Shown: positions 9,301 to 18,552 of the stretch, piece after piece
Numbering within the stretch: the first letter of the stretch is position 1
How the letters are laid out: each line of letters opens with the position of its first letter
Assembly: GCF_048898065.1 (NCBI RefSeq)
Contig: NZ_JBLWFI010000001.1
Coordinates: 1,914,155 to 1,978,154, forward strand
Length of the DNA stretch: 64,000 bases
Reading direction: 5' to 3'
Source: Tepidibacillus_B infernus
GTDB lineage: Bacteria > Bacillota > Bacilli > Tepidibacillales > Tepidibacillaceae
Made by a program: the position numbers and the translations under genes
The notes under the pieces: model-generated
The model's input: only the letters and a program-made list of their open reading frames with translations
What the model was told of the DNA's origin: nothing
Databases searched by the model: none

Positions 9301-10162
9301 TAGATATTAGCACCTCCTTCATTTTTTCAGCCGAATCAGATGTAATCCGCCCTCCCCGTTTTGCCAGGTCTATCGTTAAAAAACCCATTTGTTGGTAAAG
9401 ATCAAGCCAGGTTTGGTCTACTTCCCCAAGTACTTCCAAATGCTTTTCTAGTGTACACATGTCACCCCTAGAAATTGGGCCAGTTAAAGCCTTTTCCGTC
9501 CCTAAATCGATCACTCGATCGATCGTTTTTTTCACAAGGGGCTCAATTAAGTCTTTTGTTTGATTTTGTTTAAAACCAGCAGTAGTCAGCATTTGGACAC
9601 CTATATCTACTAATGTGACTAAATAATTTGATAGAATGGTTGCTGCAGTATGATATAAGGCCTTTACATCTGTACGAATCTCCATCCATGAATTTCCACA
9701 TTGATCTAAAAGAGATTTTAATTCCCCTAACTTTTTCCCTCTTCCTTCTATTGTAAATAAAACAGATTGAAGATCAATAACAGCTTTTTCTGGATCACTA
9801 AAAGAAAGCATAGGATGTAATGAACAAACCGTAGCCCCATGATCCCATAAAGAAGATAGCAAATTAGAAGTATGTAAGCCACTCAAATGAAATACTATCT
9901 TATTTTCCCATACAATCGGTAAACTAGCCAGTTTTTCAGATATGCTTGCAATTTGATCATCGTTCACTGAAATAGCTATTAGATCTGAGTCTTTTACCAA
10001 CGCTTCCAATTCTTGATAAGCCATACTTTTGCTTTTGCTCGCAGCCTTTACTGCATGTTGATAGGTACGAGTATAATATCCTACCACTTGAAACCCCTTA
10101 CGATACCAATATTCACCTAATGACGTACCCACTTTTCCTGCTCCAATAAATCCAATCTTCAA
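9266..10162 (-). CDS. Rossmann/DUF2520 dehydrogenase, candidate ketopantoate reductase (PanG-like)
   Basis: A 298-residue protein with an N-terminal NAD(P)-binding GFIGAGKVGTSLG and a C-terminal all-helical DUF2520 domain (about residues 135-260). The fold resembles F420-dependent NADP oxidoreductases and 6-phosphogluconate dehydrogenase-like enzymes. It is first in the pantothenate series and overlaps panB by 35 nt. No panE is in the window. A DUF2520-type reductase, PanG, was described in Francisella as an alternative ketopantoate reductase, so that function is likely here but inferred. The start is TTG with a GGGGG site upstream. Confidence 0.7.
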   Translation of the reverse strand: MKIGFIGAGKVGTSLGEYWYRKGFQVVGYYTRTYQHAVKAASKSKSMAYQELEALVKDSDLIAISVNDDQIASISEKLASLPIVWENKIVFHLSGLHTSNLLSSLWDHGATVCSLHPMLSFSDPEKAVIDLQSVLFTIEGRGKKLGELKSLLDQCGNSWMEIRTDVKALYHTAATILSNYLVTLVDIGVQMLTTAGFKQNQTKDLIEPLVKKTIDRVIDLGTEKALTGPISRGDMCTLEKHLEVLGEVDQTWLDLYQQMGFLTIDLAKRGGRITSDSAEKMKEVLISNEKKKHNSNFS

Positions 10163-10256
10163 TTCATGACCCCCTTCCTAACTTTAATAAAATTTAAAAC
10201 AGGAGAATATACATACTCTTTTATCTTGTAATGAAATGAAAGCTCTCTTTAGTATT

Positions 10257-10290
10257 AAAGAAATAACCACCTGATTGGTGGTTATTTCTT
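10257..10290 (-). terminator. Rho-independent terminator behind the PspC gene
   Basis: Stem AAATAACCACC/GGTGGTTATTT around a short loop at 10261-10287, followed on the minus strand by CTTTA. It lies between the PspC-protein gene and the pantothenate genes, so the two are separate units. Confidence 0.65.
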
Positions 10291-10347
10291 ATCTTGTGCC
10301 AAACCATTTAAAATCACCTTAATAATCCAACTCACAGCAATCCCTCA

Positions 10348-10536
10348 CTAATCTTCTTGAGGCATAATGAACATCGCTATGATATAAACGATAATCCCTG
10401 GGAAGGCTGCAGAGAGTACAGATATCAACACATATAATAATCGAACAACCGTCACATCCACATCAAAATAATCTGCAAGTCCTCCTAGTACCCCAGCAAT
10501 CATCTTATTATTTCTTGATCTTCTTAATTTTTTCAT
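10348..10536 (-). CDS. PspC-domain small membrane protein
   Basis: A 62-residue protein starting KKLRRSRNNKMIAGVLGGLA, the hallmark of the PspC domain (Pfam PF04024), followed by one long hydrophobic segment (about residues 32-56). Bacillus YvlC, encoded behind uvrA, has the same domain and length class; the family is tied to membrane stress. The ATG at 10536 is chosen over an upstream GTG because a GGGTGA site precedes it. Confidence 0.85.
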   Translation of the reverse strand: MKKLRRSRNNKMIAGVLGGLADYFDVDVTVVRLLYVLISVLSAAFPGIIVYIIAMFIMPQED

Positions 10537-10577
10537 ATTACAATCACCCTTTCCCACCTTTATCTATTCATACGTTT

Positions 10578-10670
10578 CTACTCGAAAATAATTTCAACCT
10601 TTTCATGTTTTTCTTCATCTCTGACATCGACAATCGAGCCAAATTGACCTGTTTCAATCACAGTGATCAC
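10578..10670 (-). CDS. Possible 30-codon ORF directly behind uvrA
   Basis: GTG-started ORF encoding an acidic 30-residue peptide with VIETGQFGSIVDVRDEEKHE and ending KVEIIFE. It is in the same frame as uvrA, three codons after its TAA, and stops before the PspC gene. I see no good ribosome-binding site. In Bacillus a larger gene (yvlB) occupies this place, so it may be a relic of such a gene or fortuitous. Low confidence. Confidence 0.25.
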   Translation of the reverse strand: MITVIETGQFGSIVDVRDEEKHEKVEIIFE

Positions 10671-10676
10671 TCGTTT

Positions 10677-13550
10677 TTAGGAAGTAGCTTGTGCGTACTC
10701 CCGAATTCTTTCTTCTGCCCGTCTTCTATCTCTTTCTAGGATTGGTTTTAAATATTTTCCTGTATAAGATTCTTCTACCTCTATGATTTTTTCAGGGGTA
10801 CCTTGAGCAATGATGATCCCTCCCCCATCACCACCTTCAGGTCCTAAATCGATGATGTAATCAGAGGTCTTGATGACATCTAGATTATGTTCAATCACAA
10901 GTACAGAATCACCATTATCTACAAGTCTTTGCAACACCTGTAATAGTCTAGCAATATCATCTACATGAAGTCCAGTCGTTGGTTCGTCAAGAATATATAA
11001 GGTACGACCATTACTACGACGATAAAGTTCAGAAGCTAGTTTCACCCGCTGGGCTTCTCCTCCAGATAAAGTAGTGGCAGGTTGTCCTAATTTAATATAT
11101 CCCAAGCCAACATCAAACAAAGTTTGTAATTTTCGCTGGATACGTGGAATGTTTTTAAAGAACTCTAGCGCATCTTCCACCGTCATATCGAGTACATCGG
11201 AAATCGTTTTTCCCTTATACTTCACTTCTAACGTCTCCCGATTGTAGCGTTTACCCTTACATACCTCACAAGGAACATAGACATCAGGGAGAAAATGCAT
11301 TTCAATCTTAATGATTCCATCCCCACGGCAAGCCTCGCAACGGCCACCTTTAACATTAAAACTGAAGCGGCCTTTTTTATACCCGCGCACCTTTGCTTCT
11401 TGGGTATTTGCAAAAACATCACGAATATCATCAAACACACCTGTGTACGTAGCAGGGTTTGACCTGGGAGTACGCCCAATTGGTGATTGGTCAATATCGA
11501 TTACCTTATCTAAATACTCGATTCCCCGTAATTCTTTATATTGTCCTGGCTTTTGTTTTGCACCATTTAATTCTTTGGCTAATGTTTTATATAGAATTTC
11601 ATTAACCATCGTACTTTTACCAGAACCAGATACACCAGTTACACTTGTAAAGACCCCCAGTGGAATTTTTACATTAATATTCTTTAAATTATTTTCCTTT
11701 GCTCCCTTTATTTCTAACCATTTTCCATTTGGTTTACGACGTTCAACAGGAACAGAAATAAATTTCCTTCCACTTAAATATTGACCAGTTAGAGAATTCT
11801 TATCTGCCATGATCTCTTTTGGCGTTCCCTTCGCGATGACTTGTCCTCCGTGAATTCCTGCCCCTGGCCCAATATCAATAATGTAATCAGCAGCTAACAT
11901 GGTATCTTCATCATGTTCTACCACGATAAGCGTATTCCCTAAGTCCCGCATATGTTCTAAAGTTCTAATCAGTCGGTCATTATCCCTTTGATGTAGACCA
12001 ATACTTGGTTCATCTAAGATATAGAGCACTCCCATTAAACTAGAACCGATTTGGGTTGCAAGACGAATCCGCTGAGCTTCACCTCCAGAAAGCGTTCCAG
12101 CAGCACGGCTTAAAGTTAAATAGTCTAAGCCTACATTCACTAAAAATCCAAGCCGTGATTTAATTTCTTTCAAAATAAGATAAGCAATCGTTTGTTCTTT
12201 TTCTGTTAAAATTAAATTCTCAAAAAAGCTTAATGCATTCTTGATCGAAAGATCTGTAACATAGGCTATATTTTGACCGCCAACTTGTACTGATAAAATT
12301 TCTTTCTTTAATCGAGCCCCTTTACAGGTTGGACAAGGCTTATGACTCATAAACTGTTCGATATGGTCTCTTGTATAGTCAGAAACCGTCTCTTTATACC
12401 TTCGTTCCAAATTAGGAATAACCCCTTCAAATGGAACATCTGCTTCTCTCACTTGACCAAATTCATTTTCATAACGGAAATGGATTTTTTCTCCTTTACT
12501 TCCATGTAAAATTAAATGTAATTGTTCTGCACTTAATTGATCTACAGGAGTGTTCATATCAATACCTAAGTGGTTACAAATCGATTCTAGCAACTGTGGA
12601 TAATAGGTAGAGCTAATTCCTGCCCATGGTTCGATCGCTCCTTCAACTAATGTTTTCTTAGGATCAGGAATCACTAAATCCGGGTCTACTTCCATCTTGC
12701 TTCCTAACCCGTCACATGTAGGACAGGCACCATATGGACTATTAAAGGAGAACATCCTTGGTGATAACTCATCCATACTAAATCCACAGATTGGACAAGC
12801 CAATTTTTGACTAAATAAAAGCTCTTCCTCGCCAATGATTTCCACAATCACTTTGCCATCAGCCATCTGTAATGCTGTTTCTAATGAATCGGCTAACCTT
12901 GTTTGAATATCAGGCTTTAAGATAATGCGGTCAACAACCACTTCAATTGTATGTTTCTTATTCTTCTCAAGCTTGATTTCTTCACTGACATCTAAAACTT
13001 CTCCATCGACACGGACACGAACAAATCCCTGCTTTTTGATATCTTCTAAAACCTTGCTATGCTCCCCTTTTCTCCCCTCTATGACTGGAGCAAGAATCTG
13101 CATTTTCGTCCGCTCTGGATAACTCAACAACCGGTCTACCATTTGTTCAATGGTCTGTGCACTGATTTCTGTTCCATGAACAGGACAATGTGGTTTTCCG
13201 ATTCGTGCAAATAATAGACGTAAATAATCGTAAATTTCCGTAACCGTTCCAACAGTAGAACGAGGATTTTTGCTAGTGGTTTTTTGATCAATGGAAATAG
13301 CGGGGGACAATCCATCAATAGAATCCACATCCGGTTTATCCATTTGACCTAAAAACTGTCTAGCATAAGCTGATAAAGATTCCACATAACGGCGTTGCCC
13401 TTCAGCATAAATCGTATCAAAGGCTAAAGAGGATTTCCCTGAACCACTTAACCCAGTCAATACGACAAATTTGTCACGGGGAATCGATACATCAATATTT
13501 TTTAGGTTGTGAACCCTTGCTCCTTTTATTTCAATCTTTTCTTGTGGCAT
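10677..13550 (-). CDS. uvrA: Excinuclease ABC subunit A
   Basis: A 957-residue damage-recognition ATPase of nucleotide excision repair. Two ABC modules are visible: P-loops GLSGSGKSS near residue 31 and GVSGSGKST near 640, signatures TLSGGEAQRIRLA and TLSGGEAQRVKLA. Zinc fingers are at CPICGF...CPTCDG and CEACRG...CEVCKG. Length is normal (957 in B. subtilis). The start abuts the uvrB stop, and both are expected to respond to the LexA box upstream of uvrB. Confidence 0.98.
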   Translation of the reverse strand: MPQEKIEIKGARVHNLKNIDVSIPRDKFVVLTGLSGSGKSSLAFDTIYAEGQRRYVESLSAYARQFLGQMDKPDVDSIDGLSPAISIDQKTTSKNPRSTVGTVTEIYDYLRLLFARIGKPHCPVHGTEISAQTIEQMVDRLLSYPERTKMQILAPVIEGRKGEHSKVLEDIKKQGFVRVRVDGEVLDVSEEIKLEKNKKHTIEVVVDRIILKPDIQTRLADSLETALQMADGKVIVEIIGEEELLFSQKLACPICGFSMDELSPRMFSFNSPYGACPTCDGLGSKMEVDPDLVIPDPKKTLVEGAIEPWAGISSTYYPQLLESICNHLGIDMNTPVDQLSAEQLHLILHGSKGEKIHFRYENEFGQVREADVPFEGVIPNLERRYKETVSDYTRDHIEQFMSHKPCPTCKGARLKKEILSVQVGGQNIAYVTDLSIKNALSFFENLILTEKEQTIAYLILKEIKSRLGFLVNVGLDYLTLSRAAGTLSGGEAQRIRLATQIGSSLMGVLYILDEPSIGLHQRDNDRLIRTLEHMRDLGNTLIVVEHDEDTMLAADYIIDIGPGAGIHGGQVIAKGTPKEIMADKNSLTGQYLSGRKFISVPVERRKPNGKWLEIKGAKENNLKNINVKIPLGVFTSVTGVSGSGKSTMVNEILYKTLAKELNGAKQKPGQYKELRGIEYLDKVIDIDQSPIGRTPRSNPATYTGVFDDIRDVFANTQEAKVRGYKKGRFSFNVKGGRCEACRGDGIIKIEMHFLPDVYVPCEVCKGKRYNRETLEVKYKGKTISDVLDMTVEDALEFFKNIPRIQRKLQTLFDVGLGYIKLGQPATTLSGGEAQRVKLASELYRRSNGRTLYILDEPTTGLHVDDIARLLQVLQRLVDNGDSVLVIEHNLDVIKTSDYIIDLGPEGGDGGGIIIAQGTPEKIIEVEESYTGKYLKPILERDRRRAEERIREYAQATS

Positions 13551-15532
13551 TATAGATCCCCTTCCACTTTCAATTCCATGATGAGATCACGTAATTCTGC
13601 TGCTTTTTCAAAATGGAGTTCTTTAGCAGCAGCTTTCATTTCTTTTTCTAAACGCTCAATCATTTGAACTCTTTCCTTCTTACTCATTTTTCTCTGTTTT
13701 CCTTGACCATAATCAGCCTTTTGCTCAGCAACCTTCACTGCTTCGATCACATCGCTCACTTTCTTACGAATGGTCATAGGAACAATGTGATGTTCTTTAT
13801 TATAAGCGATCTGAATGTTACGGCGTCGTTCCGTTTCTTCTATCGCTCTTCTCATTGAATCGGTGATTTTATCCGCATACATAATCACCATGCCATTAGC
13901 GTTTCTCGCTGCCCGGCCAATCGTCTGAATTAAAGAAGTTTCAGAACGTAAAAACCCTTCTTTATCTGCATCAAGAATTGCAACCAATGAAACTTCTGGT
14001 ATATCTAAACCTTCTCTTAAAAGGTTGATTCCCACAAGAACATCAAACTCTCCTAGTCGCAATCCACGTATAATTTGCATTCGTTCCAAGGTTTTAATAT
14101 CTGAATGAAGGTATTTCACCTTGATACCAATTTCCTTTAGATAGTCTGTTAAATCCTCTGCCATCTTTTTCGTTAAGGTAGTCACCATGACTCGTTCTTC
14201 TTTTTCGATTCGTAAATTGATTTCACCAATTAAATCATCAATTTGTCCTTTAATTGGGCGAACATCAATGACAGGGTCTAGTAACCCAGTTGGACGAATA
14301 ATTTGTTCGATTACTTCTGGGGCATGTTCCAATTCATAGGGTCCAGGTGTAGCCGAAACATAAACGATTTGGTGAATGTGCTTTTCAAATTCATCAAACC
14401 ATAGAGGCCTGTTATCCAAAGCGGAAGGCAAACGAAAGCCATGATCGACAAGTACCTGTTTACGTGCCCTATCTCCATTGTACATTCCCCGAATTTGGGG
14501 AATCGTTACATGGGATTCATCGATCATCATTAAAAAATCATCAGGAAAATAATCTAACAAGGTGTTAGGAGTAGAACCAGCAGGCCTTCCTTCTAAATGC
14601 CTAGAATAGTTCTCAATTCCTGAACAAAATCCAACCTCTGCCATCATTTCCAGATCATATCTTGTTCTTTGTTCTAAACGCTGGGCTTCCAATAATTTCC
14701 CTTGATCTCTTAATTCTTTTAATCTAGCGTCTAATTCCTCTTCGATATTTTTAAGTGCTAATTTCATTTTTTCTTCTCTTGTTACGAAGTGAGAAGCAGG
14801 AAAAATCGCGATGTGATCTCGGTCACCAATAATTTCACCTGTAAGCACATCGATTTCCCGAATTCGTTCGATCTCATCGCCAAAAAACTCGACACGTACC
14901 GCTTGTTCACTACGAGAAGCCGGAAAGATTTCAATCACATCGCCACGAACTCGGAAGGTTCCACGAGTGAAATTAATATCATTTCGCTGATATTGAATAT
15001 CCACCAATTTTCTTAAGACTTCATTTCGCTCTCGTTCCATTCCTACTCTTAATGAAAGAACAAGCTCTCGATACTCTTCTGGAGATCCTAATCCATAAAT
15101 ACTTGACACACTAGCGACAATAATAACGTCCTTTCGTTCAAATAAAGCACTAGTCGCAGAGTGGCGTAATTTATCGATTTCATCATTGATGCTTGCATCT
15201 TTTTCAATATACGTATCCGTCTGTGGAACATAGGCTTCTGGTTGGTAATAATCGTAGTAACTTACAAAATATTCAACAGCGTTATTAGGGAAAAACTCCT
15301 TAAATTCACTAGCCAATTGAGCAGCAAGCGTTTTATTATGAGCAATCACTAAAGTTGGTTTATTCACTTGAGCAATCACATTGGCCATCGTAAATGTTTT
15401 TCCTGTCCCTGTTGCCCCTAATAGTACTTGGTGTTGTTTATTTTCTTTTATTCCCTGAACTAAAGCTTCAATTGCTTTAGGTTGATCCCCTTGTGGTTTA
15501 TACTCTGATTGTAGTTGGAAAACTTGATCCAT
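13550..15532 (-). CDS. uvrB: Excinuclease ABC subunit B
   Basis: A 660-residue helicase-like protein that verifies damage and recruits UvrC. It has Walker A GATGTGKT near residue 45, the beta-hairpin motif YYDYYQPEAYVP, DESH at the Walker B position, helicase motif VI QTIGRAARN and a C-terminal UVR domain (last 35 residues). The ATG at 15532 has AAGGAG 9 nt upstream and is preferred over an in-frame GTG 24 nt earlier. Confidence 0.98.
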   Translation of the reverse strand: MDQVFQLQSEYKPQGDQPKAIEALVQGIKENKQHQVLLGATGTGKTFTMANVIAQVNKPTLVIAHNKTLAAQLASEFKEFFPNNAVEYFVSYYDYYQPEAYVPQTDTYIEKDASINDEIDKLRHSATSALFERKDVIIVASVSSIYGLGSPEEYRELVLSLRVGMERERNEVLRKLVDIQYQRNDINFTRGTFRVRGDVIEIFPASRSEQAVRVEFFGDEIERIREIDVLTGEIIGDRDHIAIFPASHFVTREEKMKLALKNIEEELDARLKELRDQGKLLEAQRLEQRTRYDLEMMAEVGFCSGIENYSRHLEGRPAGSTPNTLLDYFPDDFLMMIDESHVTIPQIRGMYNGDRARKQVLVDHGFRLPSALDNRPLWFDEFEKHIHQIVYVSATPGPYELEHAPEVIEQIIRPTGLLDPVIDVRPIKGQIDDLIGEINLRIEKEERVMVTTLTKKMAEDLTDYLKEIGIKVKYLHSDIKTLERMQIIRGLRLGEFDVLVGINLLREGLDIPEVSLVAILDADKEGFLRSETSLIQTIGRAARNANGMVIMYADKITDSMRRAIEETERRRNIQIAYNKEHHIVPMTIRKKVSDVIEAVKVAEQKADYGQGKQRKMSKKERVQMIERLEKEMKAAAKELHFEKAAELRDLIMELKVEGDL

Positions 15533-15568
15533 CCTCAATATCTCCTTGTCAATCACACATATAAATAA

Positions 15569-15611
15569 ATTATATCATATCTATAGTGAAAACGAAAAGA
15601 ACAAATGTTCC
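15569..15611 (-). promoter_or_regulatory. uvrBA promoter with LexA (SOS) box
   Basis: AGAACAAATGTTCC at 15598-15611 matches the Gram-positive SOS box CGAACRNRYGTTYC at 13 of 14 positions. A TATAAT -10 lies at 15569-15574 on the minus strand, about 40 nt before the uvrB start. The box would overlap the -35 region and block transcription until DNA damage. Confidence 0.75.
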
Positions 15612-15621
15612 TTGAATGGTC

Positions 15622-15653
15622 AAAAAAAACGAGCTACTTGTTTTTAAGCAGCC
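15622..15653 (-). terminator. Terminator behind the minJ-like gene
   Basis: On the minus strand GCTGCTT and AAGTAGC pair (one G-U) around an A-rich loop at 15633-15652, followed by CG and eight Ts. It separates the minJ-like gene from uvrBA. Confidence 0.7.
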
Positions 15654-15694
15654 TTTGTCTACTTCTGATTCTATTCTTGGCAAAAATCTACTTT

Positions 15695-16951
15695 TTAAGC
15701 CCCACGGAAGATTTTTTCCACTTTCTGTCTAAATAATTTCAACAAATTATGATCTTCCATTTCGATATAATAGGGTGCTTCGTCATCGGGAGCTAAGATG
15801 ATTCCTAATTGATGATGATCACCCTCATAAAGGGAATGTTGAACCAATTTGATATGTCCTGAAAGATTAATGATTTCTAGCTTTGCAAAGGCTGATTGAC
15901 TTTGAAGAGCCTCATAAAGCCCTCGTTTATCAGTAACTGGAATGCCATTCACTTTTTTTATCGTTTCACCCGATTTGATCCCCATTCTTGCCGCTGGACT
16001 TCCCGGGATCACTTCTAGAACTCTTAGACCATCATTAGGATGAACAAAAAGCACACTTCTTTTTGCTTCTGCCCTCTTCCCAATAAGTCTTAATCCTTCA
16101 TGAGCTAGTGCTGCAAAAAGAGCAGCAATGATTTGAAGGGGTAGCCAATATTCTGCAGCAAAAGCTAGTCCAAATAAAAATACGCTATAAATCATTAAGT
16201 GTTTTGAAGCCACTTTGCTTTTTTCAACAGATGTATAAACAGTAGTAACATCTGAATAACCAATGATAGCTGGAACTGGTAAAATCGTTAGACTTGATGA
16301 CCCACCAATCAAAGGCCACCAAGTAGAGGATAGCTCGATTCCTTGACTTGAATCACCAGTAGAAACAACTAAAAATAAGGGTAGTAGCCAAAAAGCTTGA
16401 ATATATTGCCCCCCTATCAATTTTCCTCTTTTGGTTTCGATGAATAAGGGTGTCGATGTTTTTTCAGCTTGCAAGCGAATGAGAAATGCCTCGATCAAAT
16501 GTAAAATGGCAACAATGGCGATAAGAGAGGGAATATGTAATTGAGTCACCATCTCCCAAAATGGTTTTAACCAAACTATTTCTGGTGTTGGAAAAAGTCG
16601 CATGATACCTGCTAATAGTCCTAATATACCTGCCGCATAGGAAAGACAAAGAAAGCGAATATGAAAAAAAATTAAAATCGCAGTAATCAACCAAACGATT
16701 CCCATCTCATATGGGTGAAATACTACGCCTAATGACATCATCAAACCTGATCCAACTACACCACCAATCAATCCATATCCGAGAGAACCTAGTACTTCTA
16801 AGGGAACTGAATGAATCCGAGAACTAAATAAGGCTCTTTCCAATATCATTTGTCTTCTATATTGAAGGATGATCAGAATCAAACCAATATACAACATAGG
16901 CTGTAAAAAAAGAAAAGGTATTTTCTTGATCAGTTCAATTAGCAGTTCCAT
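15695..16951 (-). CDS. minJ: MinJ-like polytopic PDZ protein
   Basis: A 418-residue membrane protein with about eight hydrophobic helices (residues 10-275) and a C-terminal PDZ domain (about 295-385) containing GLRVLEVIPGSPAARMGIKS. In B. subtilis minJ lies beside ctpB and encodes the protein bridging DivIVA to MinD at the poles and septum. Same architecture and neighbourhood support the assignment; sequence similarity across the membrane part cannot be judged by eye. It has its own terminator, and another separates it from ctpB upstream. Confidence 0.7.
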   Translation of the reverse strand: MELLIELIKKIPFLFLQPMLYIGLILIILQYRRQMILERALFSSRIHSVPLEVLGSLGYGLIGGVVGSGLMMSLGVVFHPYEMGIVWLITAILIFFHIRFLCLSYAAGILGLLAGIMRLFPTPEIVWLKPFWEMVTQLHIPSLIAIVAILHLIEAFLIRLQAEKTSTPLFIETKRGKLIGGQYIQAFWLLPLFLVVSTGDSSQGIELSSTWWPLIGGSSSLTILPVPAIIGYSDVTTVYTSVEKSKVASKHLMIYSVFLFGLAFAAEYWLPLQIIAALFAALAHEGLRLIGKRAEAKRSVLFVHPNDGLRVLEVIPGSPAARMGIKSGETIKKVNGIPVTDKRGLYEALQSQSAFAKLEIINLSGHIKLVQHSLYEGDHHQLGIILAPDDEAPYYIEMEDHNLLKLFRQKVEKIFRGA

Positions 16952-16995
16952 TCATATGACTTCCTTCCCTTGATCATTTTGCATAAAATAGCCAA

Positions 16996-17027
16996 TGAAA
17001 AATACCACATCATCATATGTGGTATTT
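16996..17027 (-). terminator. Terminator behind ctpB
   Basis: Stem AAATACCACAT/ATGTGGTATTT around CATCAT-type loop sequence, followed by TTTT on the minus strand. It closes the ftsE-ftsX-M23-ctpB series. Confidence 0.7.
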
Positions 17028-17059
17028 ATTCGATACTTGGATTTCGATTTCCTGCTTTT

Positions 17060-18496
17060 CTATTTTATTGCTTTTAATAATGTTTCAATGGCTACTTGAA
17101 GCTGCAAATCATTTTTTGGATCTCTAATTCGTTCAATGATTTTATCTTGAAGCTTGTTAGCAGTGACTTGATCCACTACACCACTTGCGTTTAATCCATT
17201 TGCTTTTTGGAAGGCTTGAACAGCTAAGACCGTCTCTTGATCAAAGTACCCATCAGTTCTTCCTGTTTTATAGCCTAACCCATTCAATATAATCTGTAGA
17301 TTTTTCACATCATTACTATTTGTATCTCGTTTTAATTGAATATCTTCTGGAAATGGTGCTGCATGGAAATATTCAGGCTGTTCCATCTTCACATCAGGTT
17401 GAATTCCCTTTTGATGAATCCAATTTCCATTTGGTGTTAACCATTTTGCAACTGTCAATTTAACATTACTGCCATCCGAAAGTTCAAAAGGATTCTGTAC
17501 CGTACCTTTACCAAAGGAAGGCTCTCCAACCACTGGGTAATGTCCAGCCTCTTGTAATGCAGCTACTAATATTTCAGCAGCACTGGCACTTCCACCGTTA
17601 ATTAGAGAAACAATCGGGTAGCTTGGTTGTTCCATTTCAGAATGATATTGTTCTCTTTTTTTGTTACGGTCCTCTACTTGAACAATAATCCCTTTATTTG
17701 GGACAACTAAATTCCCAATCTCTAATACACTCTGTAGGTATCCACCGGGATTCCCGCGAACATCAATAATTAAACCTTTAATACCCTTGCTTTCTAAGTC
17801 TTTTAAAGCCTTTTTAAATTCCGCTGCTGTATTCTCACCAAAATTCGTAATTTCAATTTTACCCAATGTTCCTTTTTTGGAAGAAATCGTGCTTGAATAA
17901 ACGGTTTCAATTGGAATTTCATCACGTATTACAGTTATCTCAATTGGTGCCTCTATACCTGGGCGAACAATTTCTAACACTGCTTTTGTCCCTTTTGGTC
18001 CTCTAATTTTGCTAACCGCTTCGATTAAATTAAGCCCTTCTAAAGACTCGCCATTCACTTTAATGATTTGGTCTCTAGGTCGAATTCCTGCTTTTTCAGA
18101 AGGACTCCCTTTTATTGGCGCGATCACAGTGATTTTACCATTTTCAATCGTTACCTCTGTCCCAATCCCTTCAAAAGAATCATTTAAACTTCCGAAAAAA
18201 TCCTTCGATTCTTTCGCATCCATATATGTGGAATGTGGATCATTTAAGGACTGAACCATACCTCTAATTGCCCCATCGATTAGTTCGTTTCCATTTTTCT
18301 TTTCAACATATGATTGTAATATGGTCTGATAAACATCAACTAGTTTATTCATCTCTTTCGGAACGGATTCAGTTCCAGATGGTTGGTTTATCACGATTCC
18401 ATTCCCATCAACAACCATTGCAGTGACCAAACTACTTAGTACAATTGATAGTACAAGTAGGATTAATAATGTACGACCCTTAACCATCAATTCCAC
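17060..18496 (-). CDS. ctpB: Carboxy-terminal processing protease CtpB (S41)
   Basis: A 478-residue exported protease with an N-terminal membrane anchor (residues 9-28), a PDZ domain (about 105-185), an S41 core and a C-terminal peptidoglycan-binding domain (about 385-445). The catalytic set is intact with family spacing: Ser305 in GGSASAAE, Lys330 in FGKGTVQ and Gln334. In B. subtilis CtpB cleaves SpoIVFA (and can act on SpoIVFB) during sporulation. Two starts are possible, GTG 18496 or ATG 18487. Position behind ftsEX and the M23 gene matches Bacillus. Confidence 0.9.
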   Translation of the reverse strand: MELMVKGRTLLILLVLSIVLSSLVTAMVVDGNGIVINQPSGTESVPKEMNKLVDVYQTILQSYVEKKNGNELIDGAIRGMVQSLNDPHSTYMDAKESKDFFGSLNDSFEGIGTEVTIENGKITVIAPIKGSPSEKAGIRPRDQIIKVNGESLEGLNLIEAVSKIRGPKGTKAVLEIVRPGIEAPIEITVIRDEIPIETVYSSTISSKKGTLGKIEITNFGENTAAEFKKALKDLESKGIKGLIIDVRGNPGGYLQSVLEIGNLVVPNKGIIVQVEDRNKKREQYHSEMEQPSYPIVSLINGGSASAAEILVAALQEAGHYPVVGEPSFGKGTVQNPFELSDGSNVKLTVAKWLTPNGNWIHQKGIQPDVKMEQPEYFHAAPFPEDIQLKRDTNSNDVKNLQIILNGLGYKTGRTDGYFDQETVLAVQAFQKANGLNASGVVDQVTANKLQDKIIERIRDPKNDLQLQVAIETLLKAIK

Positions 18497-18552
18497 GCAC
18501 CACCTTCGTTAGACTATTTACATTATATGATGGGCATGTACAAAATATGAAG

